This document shows positions 12,730 through 20,786 of a stretch of DNA of 64,000 nucleotides, piece by piece. Both the position numbers and the translations under genes were made by a program. Source of the stretch: Aurantimicrobium sp. MWH-Uga1 (lineage in GTDB: Bacteria; Actinomycetota; Actinomycetes; Actinomycetales; Microbacteriaceae); the NCBI RefSeq assembly GCF_003325955.1, contig NZ_CP030929.1, positions 558,001 to 622,000 of the forward strand. Reading direction: 5' to 3'. The notes beneath the pieces were generated by a model. It saw only the letters and a program-made list of their open reading frames with translations. It was not told the origin of the DNA and ran no database searches. How positions within the stretch are numbered: the first letter of the stretch is position 1; each line of letters opens with the position of its first letter.

Positions 12730-13912
12730 CATTCTTCACATCGACATGGACGCGTTCTTCGCGTCCGTGGAGGTATTGGATCGACCCGAGGTTGCCGGCA
12801 AACCGGCCGTTGTTGCTCACGATTCACCACGCTCGGTAGTGACAAGTGCAACGTATGAAGCTAGGGCTTTAGGTATTCGTTCGGCGATGGCGTTAGCCAC
12901 AGCCAAGCGACTGTGTCCAGATGTCATTGTGTTAGAACCCCACTTTGAGAAGTATCGGGCGTATTCCAAGAAAGTGATGTCTATCTTCTATGACTTCACT
13001 CCCGTCGTTGAGCAGCTTTCTATCGACGAAGCATTTTTGGATGTCTCAGGTGCACAAAAAATTTTTGGCACACCAGAACAGATAGCCCAGCAGATAAAAG
13101 ATCGTGTTCGTGAAGAGACGGGATTGCCCTGCTCTGTGGGGGTCGCGAGTACAAAGTTTGTCGCCAAACTGGCCTCAACAAAATCGAAACCTAACGGCTT
13201 GCTGGTTATCCCCGAAGAAGAAACTTTGGCATTTCTGCATCCCCTTCCCATTGAAGCAATCTGGGGTGTGGGTAAGAAAACAGCTGAAGTGCTGCACAAG
13301 CGAGGGTTACACACCGTTTCAGATATTGCCCAGTCGCCACCAGCAAGTTTGATTTCAGCTCTTGGCCAGGCTGCCGGAACTCACCTCTATGAATTGTCCT
13401 GGGCGCGGGATCCGCGCCCGGTGACAACGGAGCGCGCAGAAAAAAGCATTGGGAAGGAACACACCTTCACCGAAGATGTCACAGACACCGAAAAGCTCAA
13501 AGCCACACTGTTATTCCAAGCCGACCATGTTGGAGCCCAGCTGCGCAAAGCGCAGCTCGAGGCTCGAACAATCGGCTTGAAGGTCACCTTCTCAGACTTT
13601 GAATCACTCACTCGCAGTCGCACACTGCCAGAAGCCACCAGTGTTGGTAGAGAAATCCACAAAGTAGTGTGTGAACTTCTCGATGAACTGAAAACTGGTG
13701 GAAGAGCCATCCGTCTTATCGGTGTTCGCGCGGCATCTTTGGTTGATCCAGGTAGCCAACCACTGTCGTTGTGGGGGGACGAGGGAGACGCGTGGAAAGA
13801 AGCAGAGATTGTGATGGATCAGGTGGGCGAAAAGTTTGGCCCAGATAGTGTTCGTCCCGCCTCGTTCTTGCGTAAGATTGAACCAACACGGGAGTCCGGT
13901 ACACCGGGCTGA
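12674..13912 (+). CDS. dinB: DNA polymerase IV (Y-family)
   Basis: A translesion polymerase without proofreading. Visible are ILHIDMDAFFASVE (first metal-binding Asp), the YEARALGIRSAM motif, the catalytic SIDEAFLDVSG, the helix-hairpin-helix region WGVGKKTAEVL and a little-finger domain. The start is uncertain. ATG 12746 would remove the catalytic Asp, so a non-ATG start upstream is required; GTG 12674 is my choice (412 aa), with TTG 12605 also possible. The stop TGA lies inside the conserved CUGAGA element of the TPP riboswitch that follows. No SOS box is seen. Confidence 0.9.
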   Translation: MFSGQPWHSVSLQGGTAPNILHIDMDAFFASVEVLDRPEVAGKPAVVAHDSPRSVVTSATYEARALGIRSAMALATAKRLCPDVIVLEPHFEKYRAYSKKVMSIFYDFTPVVEQLSIDEAFLDVSGAQKIFGTPEQIAQQIKDRVREETGLPCSVGVASTKFVAKLASTKSKPNGLLVIPEEETLAFLHPLPIEAIWGVGKKTAEVLHKRGLHTVSDIAQSPPASLISALGQAAGTHLYELSWARDPRPVTTERAEKSIGKEHTFTEDVTDTEKLKATLLFQADHVGAQLRKAQLEARTIGLKVTFSDFESLTRSRTLPEATSVGREIHKVVCELLDELKTGGRAIRLIGVRAASLVDPGSQPLSLWGDEGDAWKEAEIVMDQVGEKFGPDSVRPASFLRKIEPTRESGTPG

Positions 13913-14025
13913 GAGGAAAGTTTCGTAACTTTCGACCGTCGAACCTGATCTGGATCATGCCAGCGCAGGGAGGCATTCTCAACGAATAATCCCGTGCCCT
14001 CATTTCAACCGAAAGGGGCACACAC
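13886..14025 (+). promoter_or_regulatory. TPP (thi-box) riboswitch with expression platform
   Basis: The aptamer contains the conserved GCTGAGAGG (13908-13916), a P3-like CCGG-TACA-CCGG hairpin, and GAACCTGATCTGGATCATGC with GCCAGCGCAGGGAGG, which are thi-box signatures. Downstream, GTGCCC (13994-13999) can pair with GGGCAC (14016-14021) and hide the AAAGGGG ribosome binding site of ykoE. CCCGTG (13991-13996) can instead pair with CACGGG (13887-13892) at the aptamer 5' edge. The two pairings are mutually exclusive, which suggests translational OFF control by TPP. The 5' part lies inside the end of dinB. Confidence 0.93.
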
Positions 14026-14610
14026 GTGCACGCAACAACTGTAAGTAAGTACCGCTGGCGCGTTGTCGATATCGTCGTCGCAAGTGTGATTGGTGTCGCA
14101 TCCGGCATCATTTTCTGGGCCTGGGGTGTGGCATATGGGCCACTCTCGGCAGCACTGTCCGCCACACCCGGCTTCACTGCACTACTTGGCGGTGGGTGGC
14201 TGTTCGCCGCGGTCCTGGGCGGTTTGATAATCCGCAAACCTGGCGCCGCAATTTATACCGAACTCATTGCAGCAACCGTCTCAGCATTGTTGGGTAGCCA
14301 GTGGGGTTTTGGAACGCTCATCTCAGGTCTCGTTCAAGGCCTCGGTGCGGAGATTGTCTTTGCCCTATTCCTTTATGCCAAATGGTCTGTGTTCACAGCT
14401 GTTTTGGCTGGAGCTGGCGCAGGTGTCGCGATGAGTATCAATGACTTGGTTGTTTGGTACCCCGGTGTCGACCTCGGATTCCAGGTCACGTATGTCATCT
14501 GTGGAGTGATTTCTGGTGCCGTCATCGGTGGATTAATGTCCTGGTTTATTGTTCGAGGTTTAGCCAGGGCGGGGGCTCTGAGCAGATTCGCTGCAGGGCG
14601 AACAAGCTAG
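14026..14610 (+). CDS. ykoE: ECF transporter S component, YkoE type (thiamine/HMP)
   Basis: A 194-aa integral membrane substrate-binding component of an energy-coupling-factor transporter. It has about five or six hydrophobic helices and the family-like N-terminal RWRVVDIVVASVIGVASG. Placement directly behind a TPP riboswitch and before two-domain ATPase and T-component genes matches YkoEDC, which imports hydroxymethylpyrimidine or thiamine. GTG 14026 follows AAAGGGG at 7 nt. The stop TAG directly abuts the next GTG. Confidence 0.93.
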   Translation: MHATTVSKYRWRVVDIVVASVIGVASGIIFWAWGVAYGPLSAALSATPGFTALLGGGWLFAAVLGGLIIRKPGAAIYTELIAATVSALLGSQWGFGTLISGLVQGLGAEIVFALFLYAKWSVFTAVLAGAGAGVAMSINDLVVWYPGVDLGFQVTYVICGVISGAVIGGLMSWFIVRGLARAGALSRFAAGRTS

Positions 14611-16050
14611 GTGGCAATTCTTTCAGCGCAGGAGTGGGGCTGGCAGTACGCTGCCCGCTCTACCCCTGCAATGAGCAATATTTCCTGTGAAATTACCCAA
14701 GGGGAGCGGGTGCTGCTCCTTGGCGCCTCTGGTGTGGGCAAAAGCACCCTGCTCAGAGCTTTCGCGGGTGTGCTTGGCGAGGATGAAGGAACTGAACAGG
14801 GTTCTGTCTTGCTCAATGGGATGCCCCCGCTAAATTCCAGAGGTCACGTTGGCCTCGTGTTACAAGATCCAGAGAACCAAGTCATTCTGGAACGCGTCGG
14901 TGACGACGTTGCTTTTGGTTGTGAAAATCTTGGCATTCCACGTGAAGAAATCTGGCAGAGAGTGGAAGCAGCCTGCGATCTCGTCGGGCTGAATGTTCCA
15001 CTCAACCACTCAACTTCAGCACTATCTGGCGGTCAAAAACAGAGACTGGCGCTAGCGGGAGTGCTGGCAATGCAACCTGACATCATTGCCTTAGATGAGC
15101 CCACGGCAAATCTTGATCCGGCAGGAGCTCTCGCATTGAAGAATGCGTTGACCAAGGTCGTCGATGCTACCGGCGCAACCACTGTGATGGTTGAGCACCG
15201 TGTGGAGCTGTGGTGGGACTTTGCCACGCGCATTATTGTGCTGGGACACAACGGAGTGTTGTGGGATGGTGCGCCGTCAGAGTTACCCCAGGAGAAAGCT
15301 ATTGAGTTCGAGAAGGCGGGTATTTGGCTCCCTCATGTGACTCAACCAACCCAGCTCAGAGGCAAAGCAGGGGAAATACTACTGGCTACGCACCAACTAG
15401 AAGTTGGATATCCCGGTTCAACTGCCACCCTTCACGTTCCCAACCTCGAGGTACATGCCGGTGAAGTCTTGGCGATCATGGGCCCCAATGGAGCAGGAAA
15501 AACAGCGCTTGCGCTGACGTTAGGTGGACTCATACCCGCGCAGTTAGGCAAGGTTGTTGCTTCTGAACAGCTTTGTGGAACTGCTCGTTTGTCAGAGCCT
15601 TTTCACTGGCGCTCCCGTGAACTCTTGAGTCGTATTGGCAGTGTCTTCCAGGCACCCGAACATCAATTTATTACAGCAACAGTTCGAGAGGAACTCTCGG
15701 TTGGGCCAAGGGCGCTGAAACTTCCTGAGGTCCAGGTACATACTCTCGTTGATTCGCTCATGCAACGGTTACATCTTTCAGATCTGGCGGATGTTCATCC
15801 CTTTACGCTCTCTGGTGGGCAACAGAGACGGCTATCTGTAGGTACCGCATTAGCAGCACAGCCCGCTGTGCTGATTTTGGACGAGCCTACCTTTGGCCAA
15901 GATGCCGCAACCTGGTTGCAGATGGTGGAGCTGCTGAGTGAGCTTCGTGATGAGGGCCATGCCATCGTTGCAATCACTCATGATGAGGCTCTTGTTTCTG
16001 CTCTGGCCGACCGGGTTGTGAGCGTAGGTGGTGCGCATGGCCTCGATTAA
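14611..16050 (+). CDS. ykoD: ECF transporter ATPase, two fused nucleotide-binding domains (YkoD type)
   Basis: A 479-aa cytoplasmic protein with two ABC domains. The first has Walker A GASGVGKS (38-45), LSGGQKQRLALAG and Walker B IIALDEP. The second has GPNGAGKT (about 290-300), LSGGQQRRLSVG and VLILDEP. It powers uptake through YkoE and YkoC. GTG 14611 follows the ykoE stop with no gap, so translation is coupled. Its end overlaps ykoC by 14 bp. The linker region is short, as in YkoD. Confidence 0.93.
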   Translation: MAILSAQEWGWQYAARSTPAMSNISCEITQGERVLLLGASGVGKSTLLRAFAGVLGEDEGTEQGSVLLNGMPPLNSRGHVGLVLQDPENQVILERVGDDVAFGCENLGIPREEIWQRVEAACDLVGLNVPLNHSTSALSGGQKQRLALAGVLAMQPDIIALDEPTANLDPAGALALKNALTKVVDATGATTVMVEHRVELWWDFATRIIVLGHNGVLWDGAPSELPQEKAIEFEKAGIWLPHVTQPTQLRGKAGEILLATHQLEVGYPGSTATLHVPNLEVHAGEVLAIMGPNGAGKTALALTLGGLIPAQLGKVVASEQLCGTARLSEPFHWRSRELLSRIGSVFQAPEHQFITATVREELSVGPRALKLPEVQVHTLVDSLMQRLHLSDLADVHPFTLSGGQQRRLSVGTALAAQPAVLILDEPTFGQDAATWLQMVELLSELRDEGHAIVAITHDEALVSALADRVVSVGGAHGLD

Positions 16051-16795
16051 TCCGATTGCCAAACTCTGTGCAGCAGCCATTCTTGGCGTGGTGTTGCTGT
16101 TAACGCTGGATCCTGTTTCAGCGGTAGTTGGACTGTTGTGTGAATGTGCATTGTTACCTTTTGCCGGGGTTCCAGCTAAGAAACTTGTGAAGATTCTCTC
16201 GCCTTTACTCATCGCTGCACCGTTCGCTGGATTATCTGGTCTGCTGTACGGGCGTGATGAAGGCAACACTGTTGTTCTTCTTGGGCCGTGGAACATTACT
16301 CAGGGCGAGGTTGCACTGGCGGTAACCATTACATTGCGCATTCTGGCTGTAGCACTTCCTGCAATTGTGCTTTTTGCCACAACTGACCCCACAGATTTAG
16401 CCGATGCTCTGGCGCAGTTGTGGAAGCTTCCTGCACGGTTCGTCCTTGGCGCGCTTGCGGCTATTCGCATGTTGGGTCTGATGCGTCAGGACTGGAACAT
16501 GCTCAGACTTGCCCGCCGTGCTCGGGGTGTTGCTGATGGCGGTGGGCCAATTAAAGCCAGTTCCCGGTTATTGAGCCTGGCTATGGCCTTACTCACGCTT
16601 GCAATCCGCAGAGGTAGTCTGCTGGCAACAGCCATGGAGGCTCGGGCATTTGATGCACCGATTGCCAGGACCTGGGCACGGCAGTCTGTGTGGCGGGCGC
16701 GAGATGGTTGGTTTATTGGTGGAGCATTCTTTGTGGCAGGAGTATCTGTCACCGTGGCTGTGACGACGGGAGCGTGGAATTTTGTTATCTCCTGA
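16037..16795 (+). CDS. ykoC: ECF transporter T component (YkoC type)
   Basis: A 252-aa transmembrane coupling protein of the ECF transporter, with about five hydrophobic segments. The Ala-Arg-Gly coupling motif appears as RRARGVA (about residues 158-164), which contacts the ATPase. ATG 16037 is preferred to in-frame GTG 16028/16031, though these are possible. It overlaps the ykoD end by 14 bp and the following kinase start by about 14 bp, so the whole unit looks translationally coupled under the TPP riboswitch. Confidence 0.9.
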   Translation: MASINPIAKLCAAAILGVVLLLTLDPVSAVVGLLCECALLPFAGVPAKKLVKILSPLLIAAPFAGLSGLLYGRDEGNTVVLLGPWNITQGEVALAVTITLRILAVALPAIVLFATTDPTDLADALAQLWKLPARFVLGALAAIRMLGLMRQDWNMLRLARRARGVADGGGPIKASSRLLSLAMALLTLAIRRGSLLATAMEARAFDAPIARTWARQSVWRARDGWFIGGAFFVAGVSVTVAVTTGAWNFVIS

Positions 16796-17366
16796 TTTGG
16801 AGCACGTCATTGCTCATATCTATCGGCTGTCCACGGCGTATGACGAGAATACAAAACACAATATTGGTGCCCCTGCACCCACTTTCCTACTCGATGGTCC
16901 GAGCGGAGCGGGAAAAACCACACTTTCTGCTGAAATTGCGAATAACTGGAACTGGGATGTGAAACTACAGATCGTTCACATGGATGATCTGTATCCAGGC
17001 TGGGATGGACTTTTTGAAGGTGCCCAGATTGTCTCGCGCATGCTCGAGGAGCGCACTGTCGGCCGGAACACCCAATGGCAGAAATATAGCTGGGCCAGGG
17101 CAACGCTCACAGAGTGGCATTCGGTTGACGCACATGTACCACTCTTAATCGAAGGGTGTGGGGCAATGCCTGCGGGATCTCAGGAACATTCACAAGTGCG
17201 TGTGTGGCTCGATGCCGACACAGAAGTACGCAAGCAACGAGCTCTTTCTCGAACAGGAGAGAACTTTGCCGAGCACTGGAGTGACTGGGACGCCCAATTT
17301 GCTGAATATGTGCGTATCCACAACCCGCAGTCCATTGCGACACTTCAGGTGCGCTCAACCGAGTAG
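16782..17366 (+). CDS. P-loop kinase (uridine kinase/nucleoside kinase-like)
   Basis: A 194-aa soluble NTP-binding protein. Walker A is GPSGAGKTT (about residues 39-47), followed by VHMDDLYPGWDG, where DD-Y resembles the DxDxFY region of uridine kinases and phosphoribulokinases. RALSRTGENF may be a lid. The start is a TTG overlapping the ykoC stop, with GGGAGCG upstream. The substrate is unknown. Because it lies in a TPP-controlled thiamine/HMP uptake operon, a salvage kinase acting on a thiamine precursor is an attractive but unproven idea; a general nucleoside kinase is the alternative. Confidence 0.75.
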   Translation: MLSPDLEHVIAHIYRLSTAYDENTKHNIGAPAPTFLLDGPSGAGKTTLSAEIANNWNWDVKLQIVHMDDLYPGWDGLFEGAQIVSRMLEERTVGRNTQWQKYSWARATLTEWHSVDAHVPLLIEGCGAMPAGSQEHSQVRVWLDADTEVRKQRALSRTGENFAEHWSDWDAQFAEYVRIHNPQSIATLQVRSTE

Positions 17367-17369
17367 CCT
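17364..17369 (+). promoter_or_regulatory. possible leaderless -10 box upstream of the 86-aa protein gene
   Basis: TAGCCT lies 6 nt before the ATG at 17376, within the end of the kinase gene. It may give this small gene its own transcript. Confidence 0.3.
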
Positions 17370-17375
17370 AGAAGT

Positions 17376-17636
17376 ATGACTACACCAGATCACACCGACG
17401 TCTACTTCACCGCCGAGTTCATTGACGGTCCTCTCGCAGGTACCGCTGAGGAACGTGTTCTCGTTCGTGGCACCCACGACGAAAAACTCAGCGAGGTCGC
17501 CCTCGTCGACGGTATCGAGTCCATCTTCCGTTACTTCGCTGTAGATACCCGTGAGGTTGCTGGCAAACTCCACGTTCGCTACACCTTCAACGAACCAGCA
17601 AGCGACACCTACACCTCGGAAGACGAGAACGAATAG
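17376..17636 (+). CDS. conserved small acidic protein, function unknown
   Basis: An 86-aa acidic protein (start MTTPDHTDVYF, end SEDENE) predicted to be cytoplasmic, with no signal or membrane segment. It reads as a compact beta-rich domain (ten or so alternating hydrophobic strands) with a disordered acidic tail. It sits 9 bp after the kinase and is closed off by a terminator. I do not recognise a named family. Confidence 0.7.
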   Translation: MTTPDHTDVYFTAEFIDGPLAGTAEERVLVRGTHDEKLSEVALVDGIESIFRYFAVDTREVAGKLHVRYTFNEPASDTYTSEDENE

Positions 17637-17658
17637 ACGTTCCCCTCAACGAAACAAA

Positions 17659-17694
17659 AGCCCCAGAATCTAAAAAGTTCTGGGGCTATTTTCT
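17659..17694. terminator. bidirectional terminator
   Basis: The hairpin AGCCCCAGAA...TTCTGGGGCT is followed by ATTTTCTT and preceded by an A-rich run on the other side. It sits between convergent genes and closes the thiamine-transport operon. Confidence 0.85.
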
Positions 17695-17701
17695 TCTCTG
17701 G

Positions 17702-18208
17702 TTAGCTATCCTCAGTTTCCACCAAGGCTGAGGCAATTTCTCTGGTTGCTTTGGCCTGGCGTGCAGTGACTGCGCGAACTATCCAAAGTGCGAGCGCAAC
17801 GAGTGCGAAAACTATGCCGAGAAGGAAAGCTTGAGCTACTGCAGAGAGCACGATAACGCCAATGCAGAGGACTGCGATGGCGGCATAACCAGAGAAGGCA
17901 CTGAGGGTTTCTTTGCTTCGAGCTGACTTGGTGTAGTTCTCCGACAGGAGAGCTAAGCCTTTGTTGCTGTCTGTATCGGTACTCACCGTCTCGGTGACCT
18001 CTATTGCCGTCTCACTGTTGTCGAGATCTTCCTCGACAGCGGAAGGATTGCGTAAAAGTCGGATGTATTTGTTCGAGATGGAATCCGTATCCATTGTTTC
18101 AAGAACGTATTCCGGGTCTGTACGCGCTTTGTTCCGATTCTTGAAATCATTGAGGAGGTCATCAAATGCATCTTTCCCGTCTGACGCAGGTAAAGGCGAT
18201 GCATTCAT
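17702..18208 (-). CDS. hypothetical protein with C-terminal membrane segments
   Basis: A 168-aa protein. Residues 1-100 are acidic and polar (many D, E, S, T), probably disordered. Residues about 107-147 contain two close hydrophobic helices (SGYAAIAVLCIGVIVLSAVA then FLLGIVFALVALALWIV). The C-terminus is charged. The ATG at 18208 has AGGGGAA upstream. It is transcribed alone between tRNA-His and a terminator. No family recognised. Confidence 0.7.
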   Translation of the reverse strand: MNASPLPASDGKDAFDDLLNDFKNRNKARTDPEYVLETMDTDSISNKYIRLLRNPSAVEEDLDNSETAIEVTETVSTDTDSNKGLALLSENYTKSARSKETLSAFSGYAAIAVLCIGVIVLSAVAQAFLLGIVFALVALALWIVRAVTARQAKATREIASALVETEDS

Positions 18209-18304
18209 AGTGTTTATTCCCCTAGATAAATCTCTTCAAAGTATAGGGGAAAAGACCTATCAGGTAGGGAAAGAATCCTGTCAAATAATGGGTTTACACC
18301 TGAT

Positions 18305-18345
18305 AAAAAGCGAAGTCCCGGAAAAGTAACCTTTTCCGGGACTTC
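18305..18345 (-). terminator. terminator of tRNA-His
   Basis: A 15-bp perfect stem (18312-18326 with 18331-18345, loop of 4) lies just downstream of tRNA-His and is followed on the minus strand by CGCTTTTTATC, a classic intrinsic terminator. Confidence 0.85.
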
Positions 18346-18350
18346 AATCT

Positions 18351-18427
18351 TGGGGTGAGTAACGGGGCTTGAACCCGCGACCCCCTGAACCACAATCAGG
18401 TGCTCTACCAACTGAGCTATACCCACC
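18351..18427 (-). tRNA. tRNA-His (GTG anticodon)
   Basis: The cloverleaf folds with anticodon stem CCTGA/TCAGG and loop TTGTGGT, giving GTG. It has the extra G-1 pairing with C73 that is diagnostic of tRNA-His. The D-arm is GCTC..GAGC, the T-arm is GCGGG/CCCGT with TTCAAGC, and the CCA end is encoded. Confidence 0.96.
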
Positions 18428-18494
18428 AAGGGTGTTTCCGGCGAACCGTCAACTCAATAATCTTACACGCTTGAGGCAGGGAGAAAAACTTGGT

Positions 18495-19106
18495 TTATGC
18501 GTGCTTGGACACAACCTCGGCAGCGATTTTCCCTGCCTCTTCGCTGGATGGCCCAGGGCTGGGAATCAAGAGTGCGCGGCGGTAGTAATCAAGTTCACGA
18601 ATCGACTCTTGAATATCTGCCAGAGCACGGTGGCCACCATCTTTGGTGGGTGAGTTGAAGTAGACACGAGGGAACCAGCGGCGAGCGAGTTCTTTCAACG
18701 AGGAAACATCAATGTTGCGGTAGTGCAGACGAGCATCCACCTGAGGCATGTAGCGCACTATGAACGCGCGGTCAGTACCAATGGAGTTGCCACACATCGG
18801 TGGCTTCTGTCCTTCGGGCACATGCTCATTGATATACGCAAGAACTTGAGCTTCAGCATCGGCGAGGGAAAGTCCGTTGGGAATTTCGTCAATCAGTCCC
18901 GAAGTGGTGTGCATGGTGGTAACAAACTCACCCATGTTCTCCAAGGCAGCCTGACTAGGGTTGATCACAACATCGAAACCCTCGTGAACTGCGTTGAGTT
19001 CGGAGTCAGTAATGATCACTGCCACTTCAACTAACTCATCAACATCGAGATTGAGTCCGGTCATTTCACAGTCGATCCAGACCATGTACTCATTCGGTGT
19101 TCCCAT
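18495..19106 (-). CDS. orn: oligoribonuclease
   Basis: A 203-aa DEDDh 3'-5' exoribonuclease that degrades nanoRNAs, essential in many bacteria. It starts MGTPNEYMVWIDCEMTGLNL (first Asp-Glu pair). It then shows the GNSIGTDRAFIVRYMP and YRNIDVSSLKELARRW motifs and the HRALADIQESI motif with the catalytic His and Asp. ATG 19106 gives the normal length. TAGAAT 7 nt before it suggests a leaderless or near-leaderless start. Confidence 0.96.
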   Translation of the reverse strand: MGTPNEYMVWIDCEMTGLNLDVDELVEVAVIITDSELNAVHEGFDVVINPSQAALENMGEFVTTMHTTSGLIDEIPNGLSLADAEAQVLAYINEHVPEGQKPPMCGNSIGTDRAFIVRYMPQVDARLHYRNIDVSSLKELARRWFPRVYFNSPTKDGGHRALADIQESIRELDYYRRALLIPSPGPSSEEAGKIAAEVVSKHA

Positions 19107-19136
19107 ACTCACAATTCTAGGCGTGAGCACAGACAA

Positions 19137-19169
19137 AGATTCCCTGGCCAATAGCTGGCCAGGGAATCT
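19137..19169 (-). terminator. terminator after the aldehyde dehydrogenase gene
   Basis: A perfect 14-bp stem (19137-19150 with 19156-19169, loop ATAGC on the plus strand) follows the aldehyde dehydrogenase stop on the minus strand and has a TTTGTCT tail. It lies just upstream of orn. Confidence 0.7.
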
Positions 19170-19187
19170 GTCGAGGATTTGTTCGCT

Positions 19188-20558
19188 TTACTTCAGAATG
19201 CGAATGAGCTTGCGGTTAACGAACTCTTCGATTCCGTAGCGTCCCAATTCGCGACCGAAGCCAGAACGCTTGATACCACCGAAAGGAAGCTCTGGGCTAT
19301 CAAGGCCAACGCCGTTGACGTACACCATTCCCGCTTCAATCTGATCAGCCACACGAAGGACCTGCTCCTTGTCAGTGGAGAACAGATACGAGCCCAAACC
19401 AAATGGAGTGTCATTAGCGAGAGAAATTGCCTCTGCTTCATCCTTGACGGAGTAGACAATGGCCACAGGACCAAAGAATTCTTCGTGGTGAGCATCCATG
19501 CCTGGTTTGACGTCAGTGAGAACTACACCGGAGAAGTACGTTCCGTTGCGGTCGCCACGTGCGTGAACAGTTGCACCCTGTTTAACCGCACGAGAGATCT
19601 GTTCTTCGAGACCGTCTGCAGCGCCTGCAGAGGAGAGGGGACCGAGGTAGGTGTCCTCATCCATAGGGTTGCTAGGAACCATCTCCAACATCTTGGCGGT
19701 GAACTTCTCCAAGAACTCTGAGTAGAGACTTTCAATAACAACAAAACGCTTGGCTGCGTTGCAGGCCTGGGCGTTGTTGTCGTTACGTCCTGCAATTGCA
19801 GCGTCAACGGCATAGTCCATGTCATCGGTGCTCAGCAGAATGAAAGGGTCGGATCCACCGAGCTCGAGAACGACCTTCTTGAGGTAACGTCCAGCAGTCT
19901 CGGCAACAGCAGCGCCTGCACGCTCAGAACCGGTGAGAGAAACTCCCTGCACGCGGTCATCAGCAATAACAGTTTCAATCTGCTTGCTGTCGGCATAGAG
20001 GTTTTGGTAGGCCCCAGCAGGGAAGCCTGCGTCGAGGAACATCTTCTCCATAGCTGCAGCAGATTCAGGGCACTGTGATGCGTGCTTGAGCAAGATGGTG
20101 TTACCCAAGACGAGGTTGGGTCCTGCAAAGCGTGCAACTTGGTAGTAGGGGAAGTTCCAGGGCATGATGCCCAGCAGTACACCCAGTGCAGAGCGACGAA
20201 TGAAGGCTTCGCCCTCACCTTCGAATTCCACAATGGGCTCATCTGCTAAATACTTTTCGCCGTTGGCAGCATAGAAGGAGTAGATGTCTGCGGTGAAGTC
20301 CACTTCACCGAGTGCCTGGGCCAGAGGCTTACCCATCTCGCGAACGATAATTTCTGCAAGTTCTTCACGGCGCTCGCGGTGAAGCATTGCCACTTTCTCA
20401 ATCAGCGCAGCACGTTCGGCAACTGAAGTCTTCTTGGACCAGTTTTGGTATGTGTTATGGGCTGCTTCGATAGCAGTGCTGATTTGTGCGTCGGAGTCTT
20501 GCGCATAGGGTGCGCCGCTTTCTCCGGTAGCAGGGTTGGTAACGATGTACTTGCTCAT
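19188..20558 (-). CDS. NAD(P)-dependent aldehyde dehydrogenase, succinate-semialdehyde type
   Basis: A 456-aa ALDH-superfamily enzyme that oxidises an aldehyde to the acid. Visible are GIMPWNFPYYQVARFAGPNL (cofactor-binding region), SLTGSERAG, the general base Glu232 (VLELGGSDPF) and the catalytic Cys266 (NAQACNAAKRF). The sequence resembles GabD/Sad-type succinate-semialdehyde dehydrogenases. At 456 aa it is slightly short, as in the subgroup lacking an N-terminal extension. The start ATG 20558 has AGGAG 5-6 nt upstream, so the upstream in-frame GTG is rejected. The exact substrate is inference. Confidence 0.9.
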   Translation of the reverse strand: MSKYIVTNPATGESGAPYAQDSDAQISTAIEAAHNTYQNWSKKTSVAERAALIEKVAMLHRERREELAEIIVREMGKPLAQALGEVDFTADIYSFYAANGEKYLADEPIVEFEGEGEAFIRRSALGVLLGIMPWNFPYYQVARFAGPNLVLGNTILLKHASQCPESAAAMEKMFLDAGFPAGAYQNLYADSKQIETVIADDRVQGVSLTGSERAGAAVAETAGRYLKKVVLELGGSDPFILLSTDDMDYAVDAAIAGRNDNNAQACNAAKRFVVIESLYSEFLEKFTAKMLEMVPSNPMDEDTYLGPLSSAGAADGLEEQISRAVKQGATVHARGDRNGTYFSGVVLTDVKPGMDAHHEEFFGPVAIVYSVKDEAEAISLANDTPFGLGSYLFSTDKEQVLRVADQIEAGMVYVNGVGLDSPELPFGGIKRSGFGRELGRYGIEEFVNRKLIRILK

Positions 20559-20664
20559 ATCCACTCCTATGTGGCGTCAATGGTGATGCTTCGATACTAA
20601 CTGTTTGGTTGCGAATAGAAACAGGGTTCACCCTCTGTTCACGGCGCATTCTCGGGATAAAAAG

Positions 20665-20737
20665 TCCCCCCGGCAGGAATCGAACCTGCGACCAAGAGAT
20701 TAGAAGGCTCTTGCTCTATCCACTGAGCTACGGAGGG
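20665..20737 (-). tRNA. tRNA-Arg (TCT anticodon)
   Basis: The loop CTTCTAA gives anticodon TCT with T33 and A37. The acceptor pairs CCCTCCG with CGGGGGG, and the T-arm is GCAGG/CCTGC. The anticodon stem has a C31-U39 mismatch next to the loop. CCA is not encoded. Confidence 0.93.
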
Positions 20738-20786
20738 TTATCCCTTAAGTTTACGGGGTGTTTCTGATGGGGTTTTCAGTTCAGAG

